Numbered from the stretch's first letter, positions 41,238-49,442 are shown. The stretch: 49,442 nucleotides of DNA from Candidatus Flavonifractor merdavium (GCA_019119335.1 DWXF01000016.1:1-49442); one strand, 5' to 3'. Notes: generated from the letters alone by a model not told the origin. Translations and numbers: made by a program.

Positions 41238-42875
41238 ATGGTAATAACGGAATTTCTGGAGCGCAACGCCCGGCTGTACCGGGACGAGACGGCGCTGGTG
41301 GAGATTAACCCCTCGGAGGAGCGGGACCGGGCCGTCACCTGGCGGGAGTTCAGCCTCATTGAGCGCAGCCGCCCCGACGAGCCCTACCGCCGGGAGATGA
41401 GCTGGGGGCAGTTTGATAAAAAGGCCAACCGCTTTGCCAACCTCCTGCTGAGCCGGGGAGTGAAGCGGGGAACCAAGGTGGGGATCCTGCTGATGAACTG
41501 TTTGGAGTGGCTGCCTATCTACTTTGGCATCCTCAAGGCGGGCTGCCTGGCGGTACCGCTGAACTTCCGCTACTCCTCCGACGAGATTGCCTACTGCCTG
41601 GATCTGGCGGACGTGGAGGCGCTGGTGTTCGGCCCGGAGTTTATCGACCGGCTGGAGCCCATCCTCTTCGACCTGGACCGGGTGCGCCTGTGGTTTTATG
41701 TGGGCAACAGGACGCCCGACTTTGCCGAGAGCTACCGGGAGCTGGTGATGTACTGTTCCTTTGAGAATCCGCCGGTCCATCTGGAGCTCAGCGATCTGGC
41801 GGCCATCTATTTTTCCTCCGGCACCACCGGCTTCCCCAAGGCCATCTTACATAACCACAAGGCTCTGTTGTCTGCCTGCCTCACCGAGCAGCGCCACCAC
41901 GGACAGACCCACGAGGACGTGTTTCTGTGCATCCCGCCCCTGTACCACACCGGGGCCAAGATGCACTGGTTCGGCTCCCTGGTCACCGGCGGCAAGGCGG
42001 TGCTGCTGCGGGGGGTGTCTCCCCAGTGGATCCTGCGGGCGGTGACGGAGGAGAAGTGTACCATTGTCTGGCTGCTGGTGCCCTGGGCCCAGGACATTCT
42101 GGACGCCATTGACAGCGGGGCGGTAAAGCTGGACGACTATCTGCTGGATCAGTGGCGGCTGATGCACATTGGCGCCCAGCCGGTGCCCCCCAGCCTGATC
42201 CGGCGGTGGAAAAAAATCTTCCCCCACCACCTGTACGACACCAATTACGGCCTGTCCGAGTCCATTGGGCCGGGCTGCGTCCACCTGGGTGTGGAAAACA
42301 TCCGCAAGGTGGGGGCCATTGGCAAGCCGGGCTACCTGTGGCAGGCCAAGGTGGTGGACGAGCAGGGCAACGAGGTGCCCCAGGGCCAGGTGGGAGAGCT
42401 GGCGGTCAGCGGCCCCGGCGTGATGCAGTGCTACTACAAAAACCCGGAGGCCACCGGGCAGGTGCTCAAGGGAGAGTGGCTGTACACCGGCGACATGGCG
42501 GAGGTGGACCCGGAGGGCTTCATTTACCTGGTGGACCGGAAGAAGGACGTGATTATCTCCGGGGGCGAGAACCTGTACCCGGTGCAGATTGAGGACTTTT
42601 TGCGCAAGTTTGACAAGGTGAAGGACGTGGCGGTAATCGGTCTGCCCGACCACCGGCTGGGCGAGATCGCCGCCGCCATTGTGGAAATCAAGGAGGGGGT
42701 CTCCTGCACGGAGGAGGAGGTGCGGGCCTTCTGCCAGGAGCTGCCCCGGTACAAGCGGCCCCGCCGGATCATTTTCGACCAGGTGCCCCGCAACCCCACC
42801 GGCAAAATCGAGAAGCCGGTGCTGCGGGAGCGCTACTGCCGGGGCCGGCTGGTGGAGGCCCAGATTACGCAGTAA
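41238..42875 (+). CDS. AMP-forming acyl-CoA synthetase
   Basis: ANL-superfamily ligase (acid + ATP + CoA to acyl-CoA + AMP + PPi). The 545-residue product has the ATP loop YFSSGTTGFPKAIL, the A5-like YDTNYGLSES, the A7 WLYTGDMAEVDPEGFIYLVDRKKDVI hinge region, GGENLYPVQIEDF, and the catalytic Lys in NPTGKIEKPVL. Carboxylate specificity cannot be read off; given the iorAB-paaK genes directly downstream, an aryl-acetate or aryl-propionate substrate is plausible, and a medium-chain fatty acid is the main alternative. It ends 25 bases before the iorA promoter. Confidence 0.9.
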   Translation: MVITEFLERNARLYRDETALVEINPSEERDRAVTWREFSLIERSRPDEPYRREMSWGQFDKKANRFANLLLSRGVKRGTKVGILLMNCLEWLPIYFGILKAGCLAVPLNFRYSSDEIAYCLDLADVEALVFGPEFIDRLEPILFDLDRVRLWFYVGNRTPDFAESYRELVMYCSFENPPVHLELSDLAAIYFSSGTTGFPKAILHNHKALLSACLTEQRHHGQTHEDVFLCIPPLYHTGAKMHWFGSLVTGGKAVLLRGVSPQWILRAVTEEKCTIVWLLVPWAQDILDAIDSGAVKLDDYLLDQWRLMHIGAQPVPPSLIRRWKKIFPHHLYDTNYGLSESIGPGCVHLGVENIRKVGAIGKPGYLWQAKVVDEQGNEVPQGQVGELAVSGPGVMQCYYKNPEATGQVLKGEWLYTGDMAEVDPEGFIYLVDRKKDVIISGGENLYPVQIEDFLRKFDKVKDVAVIGLPDHRLGEIAAAIVEIKEGVSCTEEEVRAFCQELPRYKRPRRIIFDQVPRNPTGKIEKPVLRERYCRGRLVEAQITQ

Positions 42876-42899
42876 ATGTGAAGAACTGGATGAAATACA

Positions 42900-42928
42900 T
42901 TGACTTTATTGTAAGAAAGTGATAAAGT
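42900..42928 (+). promoter_or_regulatory. iorA operon promoter
   Basis: TTGACT (42900-42905), a 17-base spacer and TAAAGT (42923-42928), giving a start near 42935 and a leader of about 120 bases. Confidence 0.75.
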
Positions 42929-42934
42929 AAAACC

Positions 42935-43055
42935 GTTCAAAGTTTTGCGAGTACGGAACCAGGTAGAGGCCGTTTCGCCGGAATTTTTCGTCCTCTGCAT
43001 GTGCGCAGAGGACGTTTTTTTATCTTCCGGGCCTCTGATAAAGGAGAGATGCACC
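42935..43055 (+). promoter_or_regulatory. iorA 5' leader with attenuator-like structure
   Basis: The leader holds a terminator hairpin (next entry) 35 bases before the iorA start. Upstream, GTAGAGG (42963-42969) can pair with CCTCTGC (42992-42998; one G-U), the left arm of the terminator, so it could act as an antiterminator. CCTCTG recurs at 43032-43037 and could pair with the right arm (CAGAGG). I do not recognise a known riboswitch or T-box (no GGGTGG-ACCGCG box). The ligand or factor is unknown. Confidence 0.5.
42989..43021 (+). terminator. Terminator hairpin inside the iorA leader
   Basis: A perfect 10-bp stem, CGTCCTCTGC (42989-42998) and GCAGAGGACG (43005-43014), with a 6-base loop is followed by T7. 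It lies after the iorA promoter and before the iorA SD (AAGGAG, 43041-43046), so it should stop most ior transcripts unless relieved. It could also end transcripts from the acyl-CoA synthetase gene. Confidence 0.88.
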
Positions 43056-44798
43056 ATGAAAACCCTGATGCTCGGCAACGAAGCCGTGGCCCGGGGCCTC
43101 TATGAGGCGGGCTGCTCCGTCGTTTCCAGCTACCCCGGCACCCCCAGCACCGAGATCACCGAGGCCGCGGCCAAATACCGGGAGATCTACGCCGAGTGGG
43201 CCCCCAACGAGAAGGTGGCCATGGAGACCGCCTTCGGCGCCAGCCTGGCGGGGAAACGGTCCTTCTGCGGCATGAAGCACGTGGGCCTCAACGTGGCCGC
43301 CGACCCCCTGTTTACCATTGCCTACACCGGGGTGAACGCCGGCATGATCATCGGCGTGGCCGACGACGCGGGGATGCACTCCTCTCAGAACGAGCAGGAT
43401 TCCCGCCACTATGCCCGGGCCGCCAAGCTGCCCATGCTGGAGCCTGCCGACTCCGCCGAGGCCCTGGCTTTTACCAAGCTGGCCTACGAGCTGTCCGAGC
43501 GGTTTGACACCCCGGTGCTGCTGAAGATGTGTACCCGGGTGTCCCACTCCCAGAGCGTGGTGGAGACCGGGGAGCGGGTGGAGCCCGCTCCGGTGCCCTA
43601 TGAGAAGAAACCCGCCAAGTACATCATGATGCCCGGCTACGCCAAGCTGCGCCATCCGGTAGTGGAGCAGCGGCTGGCGGAGCTGGCGGAATATGCCGAG
43701 ACCTCCCCCCTGAACCGGGTGGAGGAGGGCGCCGACCACAAAATCGGCATCATTACCTCCTCCACCAGCTACCAGTACGTAAAAGAGGTGTGCGGCGACA
43801 AATACCCGGTGCTCAAGCTGGGCATGATCTGGCCCATGCCCGACCGGAAGATCAAGGACTTCGCCGCCTCGGTGGATCTGCTGACGGTGGTGGAGGAGCT
43901 GGACGGCTTCATTGAGGACCACTGCCGCTCCCTGGGCCTGGCCCTGGCGGGGAAGGACTACTTCTCTCCTATTGGGGAGCTGAGCCAGAACCTGGTGGCC
44001 GAAAAGCTGGGCGTGGCTCCCGACGCCGGCAAGGCCCTGGAGGAGAATATCCCGGCCCGGCCGCCGGTGATGTGTGCCGGCTGTCCGCACCGGGGCCTGT
44101 TCTATACCTTAAATAAATTGAAGCTCACCGTGCTGGGAGATATCGGCTGCTATACCCTGGGGGCGGTGCCCCCGCTGGCGGCCATTGATTCCACCATCTG
44201 CATGGGAGCCTCTGTGTCCGGCATCCACGGCTTTTTGAAGGCCAGTGGAGGGGAGATGGACGGGAAAACCGTGGCGGTGATCGGCGATTCCACCTTCATG
44301 CACTCGGGGGTCACCGGCCTCATCAACATCGCCTACAACGAGTCCAACGCCACCGTCATCATTCTGGATAACTCCATCACCGGCATGACCGGCCACCAGC
44401 AGAACCCCACCACCGGCTATAATCTGAAGGGAGATCCCTGCACCAAGATCGACCTGGAGAGCCTGTGCAAGGCGGTGGGTATCCGCCGGGTGCGGGTGGT
44501 GGACCCCTACGACCTGAGCCAGTGTGAGAGCGTGATCAGGGAGGAGCTGGCCGCGCCCGAGGCGTCGGTGGTGATCTCCCGCCGGCCCTGTGCCCTGCTG
44601 AAGTATGTCAAGCACAAGGCCCCCCTGACGGTGGATACCGCCAAGTGCGTTGGCTGCAAGGCCTGCATGAAGATCGGCTGCCCCGCCATCTCGGTGCGGG
44701 ACGGCAAGGCCGGGGTGGACGCCACCCTGTGCGTGGGCTGCGGCGTGTGCCAGCAGCTGTGCAAATTCGACGCCCTCCAGGCGCCGGAGGAGGTGTGA
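43056..44798 (+). CDS. iorA: Indolepyruvate ferredoxin oxidoreductase, alpha subunit
   Basis: Thiamine-diphosphate enzyme that oxidises arylpyruvates with CoA to arylacetyl-CoA, CO2 and reduced ferredoxin. The 580-residue product has the pyrimidine-binding domain (SSYPGTPSTEITEAAA, about 19-35), a transketolase-like C-terminal part (MCAGCPHRGLFYTLNKLKLT), and the TPP motif GDSTFMHSG...NIAYNESNATVIILDN. Two [4Fe-4S] sites are at the C terminus (CVGCKACMKIGCP, CVGCGVCQQLC). The SD AAGGAG is 9 bases before the ATG. First gene of iorA-iorB-paaK-ACT-aminotransferase. Confidence 0.96.
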   Translation: MKTLMLGNEAVARGLYEAGCSVVSSYPGTPSTEITEAAAKYREIYAEWAPNEKVAMETAFGASLAGKRSFCGMKHVGLNVAADPLFTIAYTGVNAGMIIGVADDAGMHSSQNEQDSRHYARAAKLPMLEPADSAEALAFTKLAYELSERFDTPVLLKMCTRVSHSQSVVETGERVEPAPVPYEKKPAKYIMMPGYAKLRHPVVEQRLAELAEYAETSPLNRVEEGADHKIGIITSSTSYQYVKEVCGDKYPVLKLGMIWPMPDRKIKDFAASVDLLTVVEELDGFIEDHCRSLGLALAGKDYFSPIGELSQNLVAEKLGVAPDAGKALEENIPARPPVMCAGCPHRGLFYTLNKLKLTVLGDIGCYTLGAVPPLAAIDSTICMGASVSGIHGFLKASGGEMDGKTVAVIGDSTFMHSGVTGLINIAYNESNATVIILDNSITGMTGHQQNPTTGYNLKGDPCTKIDLESLCKAVGIRRVRVVDPYDLSQCESVIREELAAPEASVVISRRPCALLKYVKHKAPLTVDTAKCVGCKACMKIGCPAISVRDGKAGVDATLCVGCGVCQQLCKFDALQAPEEV

Positions 44799-44801
44799 GG
44801 G

Positions 44802-45374
44802 ATGCAGACGAAAAACATCATGATTGTGGGCGTGGGCGGCCAGGGCACCCTGCTGGCCAGCAAGCTGCTGGGCCGTCTGCTGCTGGACCAGGGCTATGAC
44901 GTGAAGGTCTCCGAGGTCCACGGTATGAGCCAGCGGGGCGGCAGCGTGGTTACCTACGTCCGCTACGGCGACAAGGTGTACTCCCCCGTGATCGACAAGG
45001 GGGAGGCCGACTTCATTGTGTCCTTCGAACTGCTGGAGGCCGCCCGGTGGCTGGAGTTTCTCCGCCCCGACGGACGGCTCATCACCAACACCCAGCAGAC
45101 CAACCCCATGCCGGTGATCACCGGTGCGGCGGAGTATCCCCGGAACCTGGTGGAGAAGATGACCGCCGCCGGAGCAAAGGTGGACGCCATGGACGCCCTG
45201 GCCCTGGCCGAGGAGGCGGGGAGTAGCCGGGCGGTGAACCTGGTGCTGATGGGACGGCTCTCCCGCTACTTCGAGCTGCCGGAGGAGGTGTGGCAGAACG
45301 CCATCACCAACAGCGTGCCGGAGAAGTTCCTGGAACTGAACCGGAAGGCATTCCACCTGGGCAGAAATTCCTGA
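44802..45374 (+). CDS. iorB: Indolepyruvate ferredoxin oxidoreductase, beta subunit
   Basis: The 190-residue gamma-domain partner of IorA. Motifs: VGVGGQGTLLASKLLGRLL at the N terminus, VSEVHGMSQRGGSVVTYVRYG, and FELLEAARWLEFLRPDG. It starts 3 bases after iorA with a GGAGGAGG upstream, fitting a 1:1 complex. Confidence 0.96.
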   Translation: MQTKNIMIVGVGGQGTLLASKLLGRLLLDQGYDVKVSEVHGMSQRGGSVVTYVRYGDKVYSPVIDKGEADFIVSFELLEAARWLEFLRPDGRLITNTQQTNPMPVITGAAEYPRNLVEKMTAAGAKVDAMDALALAEEAGSSRAVNLVLMGRLSRYFELPEEVWQNAITNSVPEKFLELNRKAFHLGRNS

Positions 45375-45393
45375 GGGGACGAGGAGCGACAAC

Positions 45394-46695
45394 ATGGAAC
45401 GGTATTATCAGAAAGAGATTGAGTGCGCCAGCCGGGAGCAGATCCGCGCCTGGCAGGACGAGCGGCTGGTGAAGCAGGTACATAATGTGTGGGACAACGT
45501 GCCCTACTACCGCAAGAAGATGGAGGAGAAGGGCCTGACCCCTGAGGACATCAGGGGTGTGGACGACCTGCACAAGCTGCCTTTCGTCACCAAGGACGAC
45601 CTGCGGCAGGCCTACCCCTACGGCCTGCTGGCCCGGCCCCTGAAGGACTGCGTGCGTATCCAGTCCACCTCAGGCACCACCGGCAAGCGGGTGGTGGCCT
45701 TCTACACCCAGCACGACATCGACCTGTGGGAGGACTGCTGCGCCCGGGCCATCATGGCCGCCGGCGGCACCGACGAGGACGTGTGCCAGGTGAGCTACGG
45801 CTACGGCCTGTTTACCGGCGGCCCCGGCCTCAACGGCGGCTCCCACAAGGTGGGCTGCCTTACCATCCCTACCTCCTCCGGCAACACCGAACGGCAGATC
45901 ATGTTTATCCGGGATCTGAACGCCACCATTCTGTGCTGCACTCCCTCCTATGCCGCCTATCTGGCCGAGAGCATGAAGGAGATGGGCCTCACCCCCGACC
46001 AGATCCCCCTGAAGGCGGGCATCTTCGGCGCCGAGGCCTGGAGCCAGGAAATGCGGCAGAATATTGAGGAGACGCTGGGCATCAAGGCCTACGATATCTA
46101 CGGCCTTACCGAGCTGTCCGGGCCCGGCGTGTCCTTCGAGTGCTCCGCCCAGAGCGGCATGCACATCAACGAGGACCACTTCATTGCCGAGATCATCGAC
46201 CCCAACACCGGGGAGGTGCTCCCCGAGGGGAGCAAGGGAGAACTGGTGTTCACCTCCATCACCAAGGAGGCCTTCCCCCTGCTGCGCTACCGTACCCGGG
46301 ATATCTGCGTGCTCCATCATGAGGACTGCCCCTGCGGCCGCACCCATGTGAAGATGAGCAAGCCCATGGGCCGCAGCGACGACATGCTCATCATCAAGGG
46401 CGTCAATGTGTTCCCGTCCCAGATCGAGACTGTGCTGCTGGGCCAGAGCTTTGCCCCCAACTATCAGATCATCGTGGATCGGGTGAACAACACCGACACC
46501 ATGGAGGTGCTGGTGGAGATGACCCCGGAGATGTTCTCCGACCAGCTCAGCCAGGTGGCCGAGAAGGAGAAGCAGGTGGTGGCCGCCCTGAAGGCCATGC
46601 TGGGCATCTACGCCAAGGTGCGTCTGGTGGCTCCCAAGTCCATCACCCGCTCCGAGGGCAAGGCGGTCCGGGTTATCGACAAGCGGAAGATATAA
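45394..46695 (+). CDS. paaK: Phenylacetate-CoA ligase family protein
   Basis: AMP-forming aryl-CoA ligase of 433 residues, the PaaK length. Motifs: QSTSGTTGKRVVAFYT (phosphate loop), YGYGLFTGGPGLNGGSHKVG, PTSSGNTERQI, YDIYGLTELSGPGV, RTRDICVL, and GRSDDMLIIKGVNVFPSQIE. In amino acid oxidising anaerobes such ligases sit next to IOR and may interconvert arylacetate and arylacetyl-CoA; the direction here is inference. It follows iorB by 19 bases. Confidence 0.93.
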   Translation: MERYYQKEIECASREQIRAWQDERLVKQVHNVWDNVPYYRKKMEEKGLTPEDIRGVDDLHKLPFVTKDDLRQAYPYGLLARPLKDCVRIQSTSGTTGKRVVAFYTQHDIDLWEDCCARAIMAAGGTDEDVCQVSYGYGLFTGGPGLNGGSHKVGCLTIPTSSGNTERQIMFIRDLNATILCCTPSYAAYLAESMKEMGLTPDQIPLKAGIFGAEAWSQEMRQNIEETLGIKAYDIYGLTELSGPGVSFECSAQSGMHINEDHFIAEIIDPNTGEVLPEGSKGELVFTSITKEAFPLLRYRTRDICVLHHEDCPCGRTHVKMSKPMGRSDDMLIIKGVNVFPSQIETVLLGQSFAPNYQIIVDRVNNTDTMEVLVEMTPEMFSDQLSQVAEKEKQVVAALKAMLGIYAKVRLVAPKSITRSEGKAVRVIDKRKI

Positions 46696-46711
46696 GGGAG
46701 GAAAGAGAGAA

Positions 46712-47164
46712 ATGACCATCCAACAGATTTCCGTCTTTCTGGAGAACCGGGCGGGGCAGCTGGCGGAGATTACCACCATCCTGGCCGACAGCCAGATCAA
46801 CATGCGGGCCCTCCACATTGCAGAGACCAGCGATTACGGTGTGCTGCGCATGATCGTGGACAAGCCCCAGAAGGCGGCGTCCCTGCTGCTGGAGCACGGC
46901 TTTATCCTGTCCATGACCGCCGTACTGGCGGTGACGGTGCCCGATGAGCCGGGCGCGCTGGGGAAGATCCTCACTCTGCTGGCCAGGGAGAATATGGACG
47001 TGGAGTATGTTTATTCCGTATTCGGCCAGGTGAAGGACCGGGCCTGCATGATCTTCCGGGTGGCCGACTTTAAGCGGCTGGCCGCTCTGCTGGAAGAGAA
47101 CGGGATGCCCCCCGCGCGCCGGGAAGAGCTGGGTATCCAGGATGAACAGAAAGGGGAAGACTGA
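46712..47164 (+). CDS. Tandem ACT-domain protein
   Basis: The 150-residue product is two ACT domains and nothing else. The first begins QQISVFLENRAGQLAEITTIL (about 3-70), the second AVLAVTVPDEPGALGKILTLL (about 68-140). ACT domains bind amino acids as dimers. Position between paaK and the aminotransferase suggests it senses an aromatic or branched amino acid for this pathway, perhaps by binding a pathway enzyme; it has no DNA-binding part. The SD GGGAGGAAAG precedes ATG. Confidence 0.9.
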   Translation: MTIQQISVFLENRAGQLAEITTILADSQINMRALHIAETSDYGVLRMIVDKPQKAASLLLEHGFILSMTAVLAVTVPDEPGALGKILTLLARENMDVEYVYSVFGQVKDRACMIFRVADFKRLAALLEENGMPPARREELGIQDEQKGED

Positions 47165-47165
47165 T

Positions 47166-48332
47166 ATGCAGCCCATGAGCGGCAAGACCCAATATTTTAC
47201 CGACTCGGTCATCCGCCGGATGACCCGTATCGCCATCGCCAACAACGCCATCAACCTGGCCCAGGGCTTTCCCGACTTTGATCCCCCCAAGGCGCTGATG
47301 GACCGTCTGGCCCAGGTGAGCTATGAGGGCCCCCACCAGTACCCTATTACCATGGGTGCGCCCAACTTCCGCCGGGCTCTGTCCAAAAAGTGCAAGCGTT
47401 TTATGGGCCGGGACATTGATCCGGACACTGAGATGGTGGTAACCATCGGCTCCACCGAGGCCATGGTGGACTCCATCTTTGCCCTCACCAACCCCGGGGA
47501 CAAGGTGGTGCTGTTCTCCCCCTATTTTGAGAACTACCACGCCCAGATCCTCTTCGCCGACTGCGAGCCCATCTATGTGCCTCTGGTGCCGCCTCAGTTC
47601 CACTTCGACCCCAACGTGCTGGAGGATGCCTTCAAACAGCACCCCAAGGCCATCCTCATCTGCAACCCCTCCAACCCCAGCGGCAAGGTGTTTACCGAGG
47701 AGGAGCTGAAGCTGATTGCCGGCCTGTGTGTCAAGTACGACGTGTACGCCATTATGGACGAGGTGTACGAGCACATCGTCTACGCCCCTCACAAGCACCG
47801 CTATATGTGCAACATGCCCGGCATGTGGGAGCGGACCATCTCCTGCTCCTCCCTGTCCAAGACCTATTCCATCACCGGCTGGCGCATTGGCTACGCCATT
47901 GCGCCCCAGCCCATTATGGACAAGATCAAGCAGTACCACGATTTCAACACCGTGGGCGCTCCCTCCCCGCTGATGGAGGCCGCCGTGGCCGGTCTGGAGA
48001 TGCCGGACAGCTATTATGAGGAGTTTGGGGCCCACTACACCCACATGAAGCAGCTCTTTACCGACGGGCTGCGCAATATCGGCATCCCCTTCACCGATCC
48101 CCAGGGCACCTACTTCGTCCTGGCGGATATTGGCCCCTACCTGAAAAAGGGCCAGACCGACGTGGAGTTCTGCGAGGAGATGACCCGGAAGGTGGGGGTC
48201 TCCGCCGTACCCGGCACATCCTTCTTCAAGGAGGATGTGCAGAACATCGTCCGGCTCCACTTCGCCAAAAAAGACGAGACCCTGCTGGAGGCCCTGGACC
48301 GGCTGAGCCACATCAAAGAGAAAATGGCATGA
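47166..48332 (+). CDS. PLP-dependent aminotransferase, class I/II
   Basis: Fold-type I aminotransferase of 388 residues. Visible are INLAQGFPDFDPP near the start, YPITMGAPNFRRAL, ICNPSNPSGKVFTEEEL, IMDEVYEHIVY, and the PLP-binding Lys in SSLSKTYSITGWRIGY. Context with iorAB makes aromatic amino acids (Phe, Tyr, Trp) to 2-oxo acids the likely reaction; aspartate, methionine or glutamine types cannot be excluded. The ATG at 47166 has AAAGGGGAAG upstream and begins just after the ACT gene stop. It could also supply the HisC step missing from the his operon, which is untested. Confidence 0.92.
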   Translation: MQPMSGKTQYFTDSVIRRMTRIAIANNAINLAQGFPDFDPPKALMDRLAQVSYEGPHQYPITMGAPNFRRALSKKCKRFMGRDIDPDTEMVVTIGSTEAMVDSIFALTNPGDKVVLFSPYFENYHAQILFADCEPIYVPLVPPQFHFDPNVLEDAFKQHPKAILICNPSNPSGKVFTEEELKLIAGLCVKYDVYAIMDEVYEHIVYAPHKHRYMCNMPGMWERTISCSSLSKTYSITGWRIGYAIAPQPIMDKIKQYHDFNTVGAPSPLMEAAVAGLEMPDSYYEEFGAHYTHMKQLFTDGLRNIGIPFTDPQGTYFVLADIGPYLKKGQTDVEFCEEMTRKVGVSAVPGTSFFKEDVQNIVRLHFAKKDETLLEALDRLSHIKEKMA

Positions 48333-48333
48333 G

Positions 48334-48374
48334 AAAACCCGCGCCGTCCGCTTTTACGGACGGCGCGGGTTTTT
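48334..48374. terminator. Bidirectional terminator, ior operon / metA
   Basis: A perfect 17-bp stem (48334-48350 with 48357-48373, AAAACCCGCGCCGTCCG, 6-base loop), A-rich on the left and T5 on the right. It ends the ior operon and the convergent metA gene. Confidence 0.93.
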
Positions 48375-48380
48375 GCAGGT

Positions 48381-49295
48381 TCACAGATCCTTCAGGTCAT
48401 AGGGCGTGGTCTGATAGACGTAGTAATTCAGCCAGTTGGTATAGAGCAGCTGCCCGGCGCTGCGCCACCGAACCACCGGTACCTTGGTGGGGTCGTCGCC
48501 GGGGAAATAGTTGGCGGGCACCGCGATGTCCAGCCCCTTGTCCACATCCCGCCAGTATTCCCGGGCCAGGGTGTCCGGGTCATATTCCGGGTGGCCCATG
48601 ACAAAGAACTGCCGGCTGTCCTCGGTCTTGACCGCGTACACCCCGGCGTCGGCGGATACGGCAACCAGTTCCAGGCCGGGCGTTTTGCGGATGTCCTCCT
48701 CCCATACCTCGGTGTACCGGGAGTGGGGTGCGTAGAAAACGTCGTCAAAGCCCCGGAAAAGCGGTGAATTGGGCTTGAGCACCCGGTGCTCATAGACGCC
48801 GAACAGCTTTTGAGGCAGAGAGCGCTTCTCAATGCCATGGTGGAAATACAGGCCGGCCTGGGCGCCCCAGCAGATGTGCAGGGTGGAGTGGACGTGGGTG
48901 CGGCTCCAGGCCATGATCTCACATAGCTCCGGCCAGTATTCCACCTGATCGAACTCCAGATTCTCCACCGGCGCGCCGGTGATGATCATGCCGTCAAAGT
49001 TCTTTTCCTTGATCTGATCAAAGGTCGTATAAAAAGAGGCCAGGTGATCCTCGTCGGTGTGCTGGGACTGGTAGCTGGCCGTGCGGAGCAGCTCCACCTC
49101 AATCTGCACCGGCGTGTTGGACAGCTTGCGCAGGATCTGGGTCTCCGTAACAATCTTGGTGGGCATGAGATTGAGAATCAGTACATTCAGCGGGCGGATA
49201 TCCTGGTGCATAGCCCGATACTCAGTCATGACAAAGATGTTCTCGCTCTCCAGAATGGCGGTAGCCGGCAGCAAATCCGGTATTTTAATTGGCAT
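48381..49295 (-). CDS. metA: Homoserine O-acetyltransferase, MetA type
   Basis: First committed step of methionine synthesis, acylating homoserine. The 304-residue product has the MetA glutamine-amidotransferase-like fold with catalytic Cys142 (HICWGAQAG) and the His/Glu pair in [12 protein letters not shown]. Residue 111 is Glu ([10 protein letters not shown]); in this family Glu111 marks acetyl-CoA use and Gly111 succinyl-CoA use, so the product should be O-acetylhomoserine despite the common homoserine O-succinyltransferase label. The SD AGAAGGAAG precedes ATG. No SAM riboswitch seen. Confidence 0.95.
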   Translation of the reverse strand: MPIKIPDLLPATAILESENIFVMTEYRAMHQDIRPLNVLILNLMPTKIVTETQILRKLSNTPVQIEVELLRTASYQSQHTDEDHLASFYTTFDQIKEKNFDGMIITGAPVENLEFDQVEYWPELCEIMAWSRTHVHSTLHICWGAQAGLYFHHGIEKRSLPQKLFGVYEHRVLKPNSPLFRGFDDVFYAPHSRYTEVWEEDIRKTPGLELVAVSADAGVYAVKTEDSRQFFVMGHPEYDPDTLAREYWRDVDKGLDIAVPANYFPGDDPTKVPVVRWRSAGQLLYTNWLNYYVYQTTPYDLKDL

Positions 49296-49331
49296 AGCGG
49301 CACTTCCTTCTATGGGTTCTTGATATAGTTA

Positions 49332-49360
49332 AGAGTAGCATATTTTGCCGTCTGCCGCAA
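49332..49360 (-). promoter_or_regulatory. Possible metA promoter
   Basis: On the minus strand TTGCGG (complement of 49355-49360), a 17-base spacer and TACTCT (complement of 49332-49337). The match is moderate, and the leader would be about 30 bases. Confidence 0.5.
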
Positions 49361-49395
49361 CCGAGGAATAAAAAGTGAAAAAACTGAAAAAAGGT

Positions 49396-49424
49396 GTTGA
49401 CAAATGGGGAAATGGGTGGTATTC
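49396..49424 (+). promoter_or_regulatory. Promoter reading out of the window
   Basis: TTGACA (49396-49401), a 17-base spacer and TATTCT (49419-49424). It must serve a plus-strand gene starting after 49442. Confidence 0.75.
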
Positions 49425-49442
49425 TATCTGAGCGCCTTGCGA

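Noticed and set aside
49296..49442. SAM riboswitch upstream of metA
   Set aside because: The leader is short and lacks the conserved SAM-I core and a terminator.
1..49442. CRISPR arrays, insertion-sequence ends and rRNA genes
   Set aside because: No regularly spaced repeats, transposase genes or rRNA sequence were seen in the window.

Overview
The window looks like chromosomal DNA of a spore-lineage Bacillota, class Clostridia, most likely Oscillospiraceae (Flavonifractor/Lawsonibacter/Intestinimonas type). This rests on a high-GC genome with Gram-positive-type promoters (TTGACA-N17-TATAAT) and SD sites, a PolC-type replicase, a Rex repressor, a split HisZ/short HisG, a SpoIID-like protein, rubrerythrin, and ferredoxin-dependent amino acid metabolism. 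The genus cannot be fixed from the sequence alone.

Layout. (1) 1-1478: the 3' part of a large serine recombinase, visibly AT-richer than what follows; it marks the end of an integrated mobile element lying directly upstream of pyrH. (2) 1681-12080: a co-directional housekeeping operon, pyrH-frr-uppS-cdsA-dxr-rseP-ispG-polC (UMP kinase, ribosome recycling, isoprenoid and phospholipid synthesis, site-2 protease, replicase), closed by a terminator. (3) 12120-19182: a complete transcription unit with a consensus promoter and a terminator, hisZ-G-D-B-(GNAT)-H-A-F-I-E. It lacks hisC and a histidinol-phosphatase and contains an unexpected acetyltransferase gene. (4) 19181-21333, minus strand: three cell-wall/spore-like genes (two peptidoglycan-binding proteins, one with a SpoIID-like domain). 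(5) 21408-23305: rex plus an SLH-domain secreted protein. (6) 23358-27491: marR plus a heterodimeric ABC exporter with one degenerate ATPase site. (7) 27617-27754: a 45-residue protein with 11 cysteines, then a flavodoxin/ferredoxin fusion and a convergent MATE exporter. (8) 30148-32881: an OmpR-type two-component system; 33038-33622: rubrerythrin. (9) 33678-38127: two c-di-GMP proteins (a GGDEF protein and a large PAS-GAF-GGDEF-PAS-GGDEF*-EAL protein). (10) 38289-38565: tandem tRNA-Ser(GCT)/tRNA-Ser(TGA) genes. (11) 38601-41034: tspO, a probably frameshifted small gene and a CPA2 antiporter. (12) 41147-48374: an acyl-CoA synthetase, then iorA-iorB-paaK-ACT-aminotransferase. By family this is an aromatic amino acid oxidation module: transamination to an arylpyruvate, oxidative decarboxylation to an arylacetyl-CoA with reduced ferredoxin, then CoA-ester handling by the ligases. 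Its iorA leader carries a terminator hairpin between promoter and RBS. (13) 48381-49295, minus: metA of the Glu111 (acetyl-CoA-using) type.

No stretch longer than 300 bases is free of features. Most of the long antisense reading frames are shadows of GC-rich coding sequence and are left out. The most interesting points are the attenuator-like leader and paired operators of the aromatic amino acid cluster, the Cys-x10-Cys-x2-Cys PAS domain in the c-di-GMP protein, the Cys-rich miniprotein, the GNAT gene inside the his operon, and several dyads sitting on well-formed promoters.
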